Below the pieces are notes generated by a model, which searched no databases, was not told the origin of the DNA, and saw nothing but the letters and a program-made list of their open reading frames with translations. This document shows, one piece after another, positions 45,797-57,400 of a stretch of DNA of 64,000 nt. The position numbers and the translations under genes were made by a program. Origin of the DNA: Varroa destructor (taxonomy: Eukaryota; Arthropoda; Arachnida; Mesostigmata; Varroidae); contig NW_019211454.1 in NCBI RefSeq assembly GCF_002443255.2, forward strand, positions 19,125,037 to 19,189,036. Reading direction: 5' to 3'. Every line of letters begins with the position of its first letter. Position 1 is the stretch's first letter.

Positions 45797-48524
45797 CCGA
45801 TCAGCTGGCATGAAATCAAGCGTCGCTTCTGAACTCTGACCACCACATGTCTCCGAGCGAGCACGTTACTGCTGCGTCATTCAAATGAATCATGTCTGTA
45901 GATACAGTTCAAGGCATTTAGTCCATGAGATCAGTGGCAAACTCTGATGCTAATTAGAAATTGAACGATATATACAAAGCTACTAAAACAGACAGACTTA
46001 TGAAGACAAATGTTCGAACAAAAGTTTATCTGTAAGCTGGAATTGCATTTGCCGTTGTAGCTATATATATCTTAAACACCAGCACTAATAAGAACTTATA
46101 CTCTCCATAAAAAATATACGTGAAATATACCTCACTCGATAGGTTTCTTCATTTCTAAGTTCACTTTTTCTCTGAAATTGATATTGTCTGGCTAATTTGG
46201 CCGAATTTCAGCCATAAGTGTATTTAGCATACGTACAAGCGTACTCAAAAGTACCTTTCACGCTTACCGAAGTGTCTACCTATTTTACTCACTTGATTTA
46301 GAAAATTTGCTTGCTGGCCATCTGTCACAGAAAATGCACGTGTGGCTTTGCTTGACTAATTTCGAGATTTATTGCTTTGGAAAAAACCATTACAGCACGA
46401 TTTCTTGGCCTATGCAAAAAAATACATTTTTAGAAAACTACTTTTACCAGCACTTACTGAAGCTTACACGTTTACTGAAACAGATGAACACTTGAGTATG
46501 CAGTGATTAATAATAGAAAAGATTATAATTAGTACAGCCATAGTGAGGCCACTGTGGTGATTACACGAATTTATAAACAATCAAACAAAATGCTTAAAAC
46601 ACTTATATAAGTCGTTAGATTAACATGTGAAATTTTTAAAATTACAGGAAAATTCGTATCCTGATAGTGATAGCATTTGCAAACAAGCCTAGTTTGTACT
46701 AATTCGCCTAAAGTTAGTCGATAAATTATGCTTTTTCCATGAGCTTCATTATTCTCGTTATTAAGCAAAAAAAAAGTAATATAAGAAAAAAAGCAAATCA
46801 GCAAAAGCACCTTATGTAAGCGAAATAGCCCTTTTTCTTTAACCCTAAATCGACGGTGTAACTTGTTGTTTATATAAATAATAGTTGCTGTCTATATAAG
46901 TTAGTCAATAAGTTCATAGAAGTTTTGACTACAGTGTGTATGGAGATACCCGTACAACTTGCTTTCGTTTTAAAATTGCGCTACTTCGACGAGTACTGCT
47001 GCACACCTTTTTAGGTGCTACTTTGCCCCACAATCAACAGTTATATTGTAACTATTTGAGTTAAGATTTTTTGTACGTGTCAACATCTTTTAGATGTGGT
47101 CCACCTCCTATTAAGAGTCGTTCATTTGGAAGGCAGAAGTTTCATCGCTCGATACGGGCAGAAATCCTTCTTAATTAACTCGACAAGCCAATCACCGCTT
47201 GCATCTTCAATCGATTTCCTCTCCAAGTGCTAGATGGCGATTACCTGCAGGAAGCTATTGGCCAAGCAGTTTCAAGAAGCCACCTGAACACGATATTCAA
47301 ACGAGACCTGTAGCTGCCTTACGTCTTTTAGATCTATTTGCTAGATGTGAATTTAAGACGTGACGTGCTGAGACTTGGCGATACGTCAAGCAAAACCACG
47401 ATTCTGGCACATCATCCTCAGATAATCTTTTGCTTGCTTCATTATCGCTTGCACAGCTAAGCTACCGACAAAAGCGAATTCTTAATTCTAATTTTTATCA
47501 TATCATACTAACACTGTGTATGCTGACGGAAAAGGCTACATATCGTGTTTTTGCATGCGGGTCCAACGAACACCTAAAGCAACCAAACCTCTCACACCCA
47601 ATCTGCCTATTCGCTGTTACGATATACGTACGGTAATCGCAAAATTTCCGCGAATATGGCATACTATATGGATAGTTTTTTAAGGCGCTAATACGTACGG
47701 ATTCCGCAAAGGGAAAATCTACGTCAACTTTTTATGTTTGCATATTCTCAAATTTGGGTTTGAAGGTTATCTTTTTTACGTTTAAAAAATACACTTAAGC
47801 ATTGTTCATTTCTCATTATTCTATAAGGTCACAATGTATCCGCTTATGGCCAGTCTGTTTTTGAATAGTAGAAACAGATGGGTAGTCTCGGTTACTTGGC
47901 TTTCGAAATCAACTAATGGTTTTCAGCCGAGGCCATGACGTCGAGCGCGCTACCCAATGGCGCATAATTGCATTCTTAGTATGTTTATGGCATGGGCTTT
48001 TTGAACTGAAGAAAGCAGTACATAAAAATCAATCGTATCGTCACTTACTATTAGAAAAATGAGCGTCCTAGATAATTTTGTACAACAAAACTTGTCCCTT
48101 TACGACAGTTTTCAACTATATATGGCCACGTGTCGTTGTTTACCCGAATTTGTCATTTAAAAATTTCTTCCTGATATGATATCTGCCTCTTTAAGGACGA
48201 TAGACTTCCCAGTTACCTTTTGTCGAGTTACAGCCTGAAATCCTCAATGTCTTCTTTACAAAAGATTGCTAGGAAATCTTCGGGTAGATCCAAAAGCACA
48301 AGCGGTGGAATTAAATAGGTTGAAAAAGAAGGTGTGATCATTGTTTAAGAAGAGATATATAAAGAAGAATACACAAAGAAATAGTAGTTAGGGCGATCAT
48401 CCCCTAATTGCAATTGCCTTCAATACTTTTTGCTCATACTATACTAAATACCAGCCAGAAGTGAATTTACACAAGATGATATTAAGGCATTCACAATTAT
48501 GATAGGCCTATTAGACAATTATGA
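45797..48524. other. Non-coding stretch, nothing recognised
   Basis: AT-rich with chance frames only. The A-runs near 46765 carry no recognisable element body. Confidence 0.6.
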
Positions 48525-48579
48525 AACCTAAATGTGCTGCATCCGAAGAGTTCCCCTTCGGATGCAGCACATTTAGGTT
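48525..48579. repeat. Perfect 24-bp inverted repeat with 7-nt loop
   Basis: The arm at 48525-48548 is the exact reverse complement of 48556-48579, with AGTTCCC between. Allowing a one-base bulge, about five more pairs (TATGA against TCATA) extend the base of the stem. Transcribed RNA from either strand would form a stable hairpin. The perfect pairing implies recent origin by template switching, foldback-element insertion or selection on an RNA structure. It is much longer than chance allows in a 64-kb window. Confidence 0.95.
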
Positions 48580-49606
48580 ATCATAGGTTCTTTTGATCGG
48601 AATAACCTTCAGTTTACTCAACGATTTCTCTTTTACCTTTTCTGTCGCGTCGAAACGCTTCCACTTCAAAACTTTCCTTTGTTTTGAGGATAGAGAAAAA
48701 TCGAAAGGGTAGATTCGGTAAGTAAGTGAATCAGGATAACAGGCACATTTCTGTTTCTTACCAAAACTGCTATACGGTTAGCAAACTGTAGACCAACGCA
48801 TTGTGGTAATGGAAGATTCAGGATTTGTTGAACCATAGTTTTGGTCTTTTGTAACTGAAAGATACGCGAATCCTTGTTGATTGTAGAGCTAGACGACATG
48901 ATTTTATGGTGAATGAATCCCCGAAGATGAAATAAAACAATGAAAAATATCTAAGTTCTTGTTTAAGGGCTAAGGATCGTCCTCCTTAGATTTCTCTTCG
49001 TCTTCGAAACGCTTTAACCACCTGTTTACTTGGGCTATATTTAGTTCCTTGTTTCCATAGGTATTCTGCCGTATCCGTAGAGTGTCTGTGCAGTAGATTT
49101 TAGTTTTCATACAAAATTTAATGTGTGCTTGATGGTCCATATAAATAATCGCAAAATACTCAACACATGGATTTACTCAGTCTCACTAAAAAACCCGGGA
49201 CTGTATTAGACTGCTATGAACCTTCATTTGTGTGTAACCCCCCGTTCCTTCTGCCAAACGTAGATCACAAACGATCGTTCAGTGTTGTGAAAATGAAAAA
49301 GAAAAGCGTTGATCTTTGAACAAAGGGTTATGATGATTGCTTTCAACAAATTATATTGCCTCTATCGCGCTTATAAGGTACGCCGTGCAATTTCAATCTG
49401 TCTTCGCAATCCTGCGTTGTCTCCCGAACGCTCTTAACACCTTAGTCACAGTCCCAGTTTACATGAAGCGAACTCTTGAAATAAACGGCCAATTTTTTGC
49501 TTATTTTCTTTATTTCGAAAGTACCTGAAAAAAAAAATTAAGTGCTGCGTTTAGCTTATATGTATCGAAAATACTGAACTAATGACACTTAGGAAACTGG
49601 TCATCT
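48580..49606. other. Non-coding stretch, nothing recognised
   Basis: AT-rich, with a 77-codon reverse frame (48666-48899) of no recognised kind. I looked here for the 5' part of the adjacent LINE (endonuclease) and did not see it. Confidence 0.55.
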
Positions 49607-50190
49607 TGGCGCGCCAGTCCTACGCGCGAGGGCGGTGGCGGCGTTTATTTGAATCTATGGACATTCAAAAAGCGTTTAATTCTGTCCATCGCAAATAGTC
49701 TTCGCTTCGCAAGTTTAAGTATTGCAGAGTGCTTAAAATGTGCGTTCAAGCTTCTGCACAGCTCTCTGGTATCTTCCAGAGCACGTTGTCTAACCCTCTC
49801 CTTTTAAAATTCTTCAGCAATGACCTAAACGAGAGCCTAATATCTCACGGGTTTATCTCGATGACTATCCTTTTCTTTCCACGTTTACCGAACGGAGGCT
49901 TCAGGAAGTCAATCGAGATTTATCACTAATTGAATCTTGCTTTGGCATGAACTGCTTTACCCTCAGCATAAACTAGATTGAAAGTCTACTCCTCGAAGGA
50001 AATCAATCACGATCACTTGAGATACTCGTCGAGTGCCAGCTGGGGGTCGTTCACTTAGCATTCCCCCACTTAGCCGCTCTTCAGATACTGGGCACTAGGT
50101 TGGATCTACAATTGCAACGGTAAATATGCAAAGATTTCCTATTCTTTCCGAGTGCTTTTCAAGAAGCTCTCTTTCCATGACGCCATTTAG
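49607..50190 (+). mobile_element. Jockey/CR1-like non-LTR retrotransposon relic, reverse transcriptase
   Basis: Three forward frames in succession follow one RT domain. First frame, from 49657: MDIQKAFNSVHR matches the D-F-S-K-A-F-D-x-V-D-H block (with an in-frame TAG at 49696). After a deletion, LSGIFQSTLSNPLLL then KFFSNDLNESL match [25 protein letters not shown]. The YADD block has become ISMTILF, so the catalytic aspartates are lost. Second frame, from about 49896: RLQEVNRDLSLIESCFGMNC then FTLSIN match the helix and LN-x-x-KT region, and LGTRLDLQLQ (about 50091) matches the LGVxLD strand. Third frame, from 50140: SFRVLFKKLSFHDA matches the following helix. The stops, shifts and lost active site show an old dead insertion, probably 5' truncated. 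Confidence 0.75.
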
Positions 50191-53100
50191 CACAAGCCCA
50201 ATGTGACTCACGTTTTACGTTTCGTTATGCTGCGATGTTATAGGGCGCTGTGATCCCGTGACGCCATTTCGTGCTTTTAAGTAGAGGTTTTGCAGACAAA
50301 TGGTATCCTTAACTTTATCTAGGATGAATCAGCCACACAAATCGGTTCCATTTGTTTTGGATCGCAACGGTATATATCACGTATGATCGACGACACCACA
50401 CAGAAACCGCACAATACTCTAGCTTGGCATCATTATTCTACACTGTCGTTTGATTGACCGTTGGTTGAAAAAGTGGTGCCGTTTACAAGCAGGTTCGACT
50501 TCCATAGCCAACCTAAGAAAACCTTTGTCGATAACTGACCTTTCAAGCAAATAACAATGAAATTTTGACTGAAAATGACAACCGTAAACGTACAAGGGGC
50601 TGTCGTTTGTTTATCACCTATACATTGTCGATTTATTTCGTCATAATTTATTTAACTCAGACACATAGTCTGTATGGTAGATTGGTAAATAAATAAACCA
50701 AAGCTTTAGCACACAGTGTTATAGAGGATAGTATTAACGATATTCTAGTTGCTCCAGTTCGAATCGGATGCATAGTGACCAGTAAAAAAGACGCCATGAC
50801 AGCTCTGAACATAACCAACTTATAAAAGGACGAGCAGTTTACAGCCACTATCAATAAAATAAAACCTGCCCTATTAATTCATCAGCCAATGTGGAACTGA
50901 CATTAATTAGAATGATTAGATGGAAGCCTACCCCCGCAGAAACACGCTTGCATAAGGATTGGCCCGATAAGCCTTGTAAACACGCTTTAATTGACACTCG
51001 GTTTTATCTACGCTGATATCTACCTTCGTGCAAGTCCGGTGTCGAGATTTTCCGATTGTTGGCCCAATGAAATGTCTATTCAAGACCATACCCCAACCAA
51101 CAGACAATGTCAAAATAAACCGTACTGAGTTACGAAATGAATGACCATTCACCAAAAAGGTTCTGAATGTGGATGCATTTGTTAGGAGTTTCTTCGAACT
51201 TCTTGCGCTCGTTGTATGCATGAAAAGAGGGTACACTGAAAAACAGGTTTGAAAGCAAAGCTTTAGCCCCCCTACAACCTTGTTCGCGCTATGCAAATGC
51301 ACGCACGCACGTTTTTCACCGAGTGAAGCGTGTGCGGATACGGGCATATGGCGTTAGCGCATTTTGATAGTGAGAAGGTAAGCGTAGCTCTGGCATACTT
51401 TGCCCATGAGCTATAAATGTCTGCCTGTTTATATAGCTTTCTATGTGATTTGATTGTTGACGATATGCTGGAAAACTTCTCGATTCTAGTTAAAAATGTA
51501 ATATACATATATTGCGTCTACGTAGTTATTACGTAATAGATTAACTAACTTCGATGGCTTAAAATAACAAAAAAAAAATTCGTTTTCAGCCCATTTTGTA
51601 TTGTAGCTCTATTTTTGCTTTTGTCTACTTATTTCAAATATATTCGAATTTCTAGATATTCAACATATGCTGGAAAAGTCCCTTGAATCCAATTAAACTT
51701 ATTACATTATCCGACATCGTCTACATCACGTAGACAGTGCCCATTGAAAATAAGTGTTACTTTCGTGTATTGTAATATCTATGGCCTAGAGAAGAGTATC
51801 TCGCAGACGGCATTTAGGAAGTACACGTTTAAGGGGCGAATGATGCACAGGTTCTAAGAAATCCTATAGTCTTTCGACAGGTTTAGGGTGGGGCTCTAGC
51901 TCTTTTCAGGTTCTCAAGACAAATTCGTCTCCTTTTCTGTAAATGCTGAAACCTCTCATAGGTAAATTCCGTTGAACTCAATTGTCCATGTAGTGAAGAT
52001 ACCGTAAAGTATCTGTGACAATCAACAACTGACGTAGTTCCTGAACGGTTTGTTTAGCACTTCAAATACAGACGTATATGGATTGCGTACATAATTTTAT
52101 CTAGAATCGACACTGTTCCGGCAAAGTTTGGCCAATTCAACGGTTGAATCCTTTCTTATTCGGTCCCATTAGGACTTTGGTGACTAACCCTATCTAGGAT
52201 CAAGTCTTCGATTAGTGAGATGTTAGAGCTCGTTGGCTGCATCCGTCTGAATGAAGAAGATTACACCGCAAGTACAATTAGATAACGAAGACTTTTGATT
52301 GCAAAGATATTCTCCTCTATGTAACACTCAGTATCATCCTTGTAGTTCTCAGATGCATATCCTGTATATGTAGTTTAATCTGAGAAAACACATTAATATG
52401 TGTCCAGATCAAAGCCATAGAAATGCTTGTCCAAATGAATGCGTTGTACACGAGCCCATAAAGCAGCTTTTCCTGCTGCCGAAATTAGAATATTTTATAC
52501 GCTAGTAAATGGTGCAGTATTTCATTTAGACAGTGGCTGAATTATAAACGCTATTGTATTGTCAGTATTCTATTGTATATGACAAACTTTGAGTGTTCTT
52601 TGAGATCTTAGATCTTATTTGAAAAATATACAGAAAGTTTTTTGCAAACACTTCTAGATTTCACAGGTTGTCAAAGCGAGTTAAATAAAACATACGTTTT
52701 TCAGTATGATAGTGACGGAGCTGCTTAACAGGCAGTACCTCGACGCTAAGTTTACAAGGTCATATGACTAGGTCCACCAATGCGTTCGAGATGTGTCAAT
52801 AACGACTAATATTTAACCTGCTAAACTTTAAGAATATTTGAAAGCCAAGCACGTAAATAGATATTTTAGATATTCTATCGTTAAGCGCTGCTGCTTCAGA
52901 CGTGAATCAAGACTATGGAAAATATATTTCGCCTAACCCGCTAAACTTTTAAAAACGAGTCGACGCATCAACCGACAAAGTAACAAAATATCTGAGATAA
53001 AGACTCACGCGGCACTCCGACAGGAACGCTTCATACCGCGTGCTGCACATTAAGCTTAAGCGCGAAACACTTAGCTCTCGATCTTCTAGCACTGACATAT

Positions 53101-53427
53101 TCAGACTCGTTCCGCGAACTTTATTACTATTCAAACTGCAAACTTAGTTTCTAATAGTTCGAAAATAACTGTCTCCTATGCCATCGACGGGATTATATAT
53201 AGGAGGTTTGTTCAATTCGACCAGATGTCGTGTTCTATTTCGAAGTTCCGTACAGAACTACAAAATAAAGCTCATCGTAATATGCCTGTATCTAATCAGT
53301 TAAAGTTCACTCCCTGTCATCGTATATTTAGCGCTTAAGAATAATTATTCTAAAAAAGTAGATAGCATCTTATTTATTTACGGTTAAGTATACATCACAG
53401 CAATTTTTGTCAGACACCTGAGCAAAC
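50191..53427. other. Non-coding stretch with one long unassigned reverse frame
   Basis: A 139-codon reverse frame at 50928-51347 is the second longest in the window. Its end (KVDISVDKTECQ, then KAYRANPYASVFLRG) is protein-like, but no family or splice sites support it. An 18-base degenerate direct repeat (TAACCYGCTAAACTTTWA) occurs at about 52815 and 52934. A YLDAK ... YD piece near 52736 recalls an RT motif too weakly to annotate. Confidence 0.45.
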
Positions 53428-53553
53428 ATGGCCAGACACGGCAGGTTTTGGCGTCTATTCAACAATGCTCCAATGGATTACCGGATTGCCACGTGGCGTC
53501 GTTACCGAGAAATCCTACGAGACGAAGGCACCATAATTAACCTGAGAGGTTAG
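53428..53553 (+). CDS. Candidate small ORF or first exon with strong start context
   Basis: ATG at 53428 sits in AAACATGG, a strong initiation context (A at -3, G at +4). The 41-codon frame is rich in R, W and Y: MARHGRFWRLFNNAPMDYR, then WRRYREILRDEGTI. The amphipathic, arginine-rich start would suit a mitochondrial targeting region. The end runs into GAGAG|GTTAGC, a mediocre donor, or the TAG inside it. The island is GC-rich, and the two other forward frames are also open (one with GFGVYSTMLQWITGLPRGVV), so the frame choice is uncertain. No homologue is recognised. Confidence 0.28.
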   Translation: MARHGRFWRLFNNAPMDYRIATWRRYREILRDEGTIINLRG

Positions 53554-54369
53554 CAGAGCTAAGGGTCAACCGCCTGTTCCTTTATACCACAATGACCCTT
53601 CGTAGGATACCCTTTAAAGTCCTACAAAAACTGACGGCTGGCTTTATTTTAATTGCGAAGCCGGTTTAGTACCGTTTTAGATGTTTGGATAGAGAAGCCC
53701 TTAAACCGCTGTTTGCAAACGTTCGAATAGGCAATCGTTCTTGTGGTTTCCCACAGATAAGGTCACGCTCATCCTTTCTTCAGGTAGTGACATGACATCG
53801 TACTACAATGTAGGACAATATGAAAACCAAATAAGACAAGTATACACCTATATATTTTTCCTTTTAAAGTATATATTTGAAAGGAAGATTGTTACTCCGC
53901 CAAGGACCATACTTTCATTAGCATCCATAGTAAGTCACATGCGCCTGAAAAAGTAAATGAAAAACAAGCATAAGAATTGCATATAATACACTGAAAATCG
54001 ATAAATATTCGACCGCGTGTCTTCGAATGAGCTATAACCGCATATATGATATTGGTTTATCTGACAATGATAATTTTGATTGAGGGGGTTAGGGTTAAAG
54101 AATAAGTACGACTTGCTAAATACAAAAAAGATAAAAACAATTGAATCCCTAAGGAATGAAAGTGTGCTAAGATCTGAGATGTCCGTGGTTAAAAACATTT
54201 CATTTGAAAACTCGCTTGTCTGTTATCGTTGATTTTCAGAGATAAAAATTCACATTTAAAAATTCCGCCATTCTTTCCGACATTTGCCTTCCGACTTTAT
54301 AACCTCAATTGGCTTTCGCGTGCATAGATATTTCTGTTACTCTTCGATCACAAAGTTCCGATGCGAGTG
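53554..54369. other. AT-rich non-coding stretch
   Basis: Chance frames only. A short GGGTTAGGGTT near 54088 looks telomere-like but is too short to mean anything. Confidence 0.55.
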
Positions 54370-54480
54370 CCATTGGTGCATAATTCATGGTCAGCTAAAT
54401 CTAAACGTATTCATTCAGCAATTCGTCTTGCAGATTTTTCTAACCGCGTGTCGCTGCGCGCTGCCCGGTCTGTCAGACGG
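54370..54480 (+). repeat. Partial copy of the tRNA-derived SINE family
   Basis: CATTGGTGCATAATTCATGG (from about 54371) resembles the head CATGGTGCAGTGGTAACGTG of the copy at 10319. About 83 bases on, CGTGTCGCTGCGCGCTGCCC is close to CGCGTCGCTTCGCGCTGCTC in that copy. Spacing agrees within a few bases. The GGAGCC core is deleted or mutated and the tail is not recognised. The copy lies inside a 109-codon chance frame. Confidence 0.4.
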
Positions 54481-57400
54481 CAGAGCTCTAGGCGAGTGTG
54501 GGGCAAGTAACCCCACGACTGCCTCCATGCTGTGCTGGATAACCCATGCGAATGGTTGGGGTCATTGTCATTTTGGTTTTGCTAGAGATGTTTCGAGTAC
54601 CCAAGTGAAGTAAACGCCTACTCATTCAAGTACATTTACTTGCATACTGGCCAGTCCACCGCTGTTTTGTTACTGTGTATCTCGCTATACCTTTGTACGC
54701 GCGGGTTGCATAGTGTGGCAATGAATTTCCAATAAGTTCCATGCGATCAGTGCTGTCCGTGGCGGGTGTCTTTTAACCTAGATACAATATTTTGGGCGAA
54801 AAGAAACGAAGTGGTGAGATGGGTTTTTAGTAGCCCTACCCAAGCAAAGGTTGCGATGAGTAGCTATTAATGCTAAGTGTGTGGTCACACTGCACAGTAG
54901 ACGACATCGTGTTCAAAATACCTAGTGTTCGTAGTGGGGCATAAGGCGGGGCAGGATTTGAAAAAAAAACGAAGCAGATTTTGAATGCACACGGTCTAAA
55001 ACTTTAACGATAACAACAGGCGGGGCAGAACACCTCCCGAATGAGCAAGTACATCTATTAAAAGTATTTCTTCTATATAACCTTCATAGTACGTAAACAA
55101 GTATTCTACAGTAAATTTCCCTTCAAACAAACACATTTAGGCCCTAGGACCACATAGGGTTGAACGTTTTCATCAATGTCCAGCATATCAGTTGAAACAT
55201 ATATTACACTGCCACGTCTAGTATTAATGAAAGTAATCATTAATCATCATTTCCACTTTAATGGTAACGAATGCTCAAGATTAGACGAATATTTTACGGC
55301 GCTATATAACTTCCTCATTGCTACGGAAAATATTCTCTTGTATATTCACATGTCGTACTATCATCGAAAGTCAGTCTGTCGCAGGATAAACTTTAAAACT
55401 TCCATTTAATCTGAATCTATGCTTTCTAACTCTTGGATCCGCTACGCCCAGGGTCGTTCTGTATCGTTTATTCTTCTGTAATCTTCCCGCATGTTATCTA
55501 CTGGAAGATAATAAATACATACAACGCACACATACACACGTAGACTCAAAGTTAGCAATTAGGAAGAAGTGGTTAATTATACTCCTTCATGGTTCATTAT
55601 GCCTCTGTTCTTTTTCCGCTACATTCGAGACTTGTTCAGCTGTTAATTGGGGAACCGCCCTAAAAGATGGGGAACGGATATTGCTTTATGCCAGCTCGTT
55701 GTCGTCAAACCATCAGGCTGAAAGGGCTCCTAGCACCAGCGACCAAAGTCAGACCATGCCATCAATGTCCCATGTTAGAATACAATAGAAGCTAAATAGT
55801 CCCGTTCATGTTGATCTTTTTGATGACGGAGGAAATTCGGTTTCTCTATCGAATCAAAGTCTGAAATCTACGCGTAGATGTATTTTGCAAAAGTAAGAAG
55901 GTCCTGCACGGAAAGCTGCTTGGAGTTCACTAAGTAAAAAAGATCAGAGAATCAGCTTAATGTATATAATACATGATATTCATTGTTGACCTATTGACAA
56001 CTGGGCGCGCTTGGTACGAGTGGTTTCGAAAAAAGAACTCCTTAATATGCTAGTAACCCCCTAACGGTACATACATGAAATAATATGTCAATTTCGATTT
56101 TTGGTAAGTGATAGCAATTTATCACATTAAAACCGTCATTGCCTGTCTCGGTGTTCTAAATATTAAGTCATCCAAGTGATAGGCTCGCAGGTCTTTTCAG
56201 AAGTTGAAAATGAGGCAAATTATGTTCAACCGTTTATCTTTGCAGCAGCTGATCCTTTCAATATCTTAGCTGTATAAGTTCCAATGTTAGGCTTCCTGAA
56301 AATGCCACAGCAATGATAGTGCACAAGAAGATCTTCGAAAGTGCAGCATGTCTTGCGATGTAAGGTACCGTCGTAAACATTGGACCTCCAGACAGCTTTA
56401 TTCAATTATTGCGTTAGTTCAATTCGCACACGAAAAACGGCATTTTTTATCGGCTATTTTTTATTTAAAAAAAAAAAAATCAAAACAAACAATCGATTAT
56501 TTTGAAACTAAAAATAAAGCACACAATGTTCGGAACCAGAACGAATTGTACGTCTTCTGCGGTCGAAAGGAATACACAGCTTATAAATATATTTGTTTAA
56601 ATGTCATTGTTGCGATAATAAGCCAAAGGATTCACTAGCACAATACCTTTAGTTCGGTTGCCATTCAGTAATTCTTTCTATTATTTGGGTCGAAATTTCA
56701 GCTTACTGGGCGCTTCACTCATGTCCAGTTCACTCATGATGTGCTTAGGTTGGTCTTTCAGAGCGGCACATACAGCAGACTCTGCATGCAAATATCTTAT
56801 GCAATTTCTATCTCTGCATTACTTCCATATATATATATATATCGGTATCTGGTGCGTGGAAAGGAGAACTGTGACAGAAATAGCCGTGAAGCCTCTTGTA
56901 GTAAGTATGGGCTGAGGTAATTCGTCCTTTGAACCACTATTTTCTCTATATGTGCAACCATATAATCGCATATATATACAATTTAATCTACGTATATGCG
57001 ACTGTACAGATGTGCATTTATAAGAGGCACGAAATCGATCCCTACAAGCAACAACAGCCCGTATTTGGGATATCTGAGTTGTCGAAATGCCCCGATCGTC
57101 GTCTCGTCATTAGTGAATTCGTGTTGCAAGATGATTCACATCAGCTCTAGGCGAGACTATACGAATAGTTACTCAGTTATGTTTGCATATAACATGCTCA
57201 GACTGCCCTGCTTACCTCCAACAGACAGACAGACAAAATCGATGCTGGTGAAAGGATACAAAATGTATATACAAATATGCAAATTATAAAATTATCGTGT
57301 CATCTATAGCTATCATGAGCTCTGAGTAGAAAAAGACAGGTAATGTAATTATTGTCATGTCAAGTTCGTTCCATTATCAAGTAAGCGTTTGGCGGCATCT

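Noticed and set aside
50928..51347. A 139-codon reverse-strand frame, considered as an exon upstream of the ZP-like candidate at 42.7 kb
   Set aside because: Only its last 40 residues look protein-like. The possible donor is poor, no acceptor was found, and the ZP N-terminal cysteine pattern does not fit.
52720..52810. A YLDAK-x-x-x-x-YD string resembling an RT active-site strand
   Set aside because: The spacing between the aspartates is two residues too long and nothing before or after continues the RT order.
54070..54100. A telomere-like GGGTTAGGGTT string
   Set aside because: Less than two full repeat units, so it is compatible with chance.
55680..55850. A possible reverse-strand SINE copy (CTAGGAGCCC core)
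   Set aside because: The A-box match is poor and the tail does not fit. Only the six-base core is shared.
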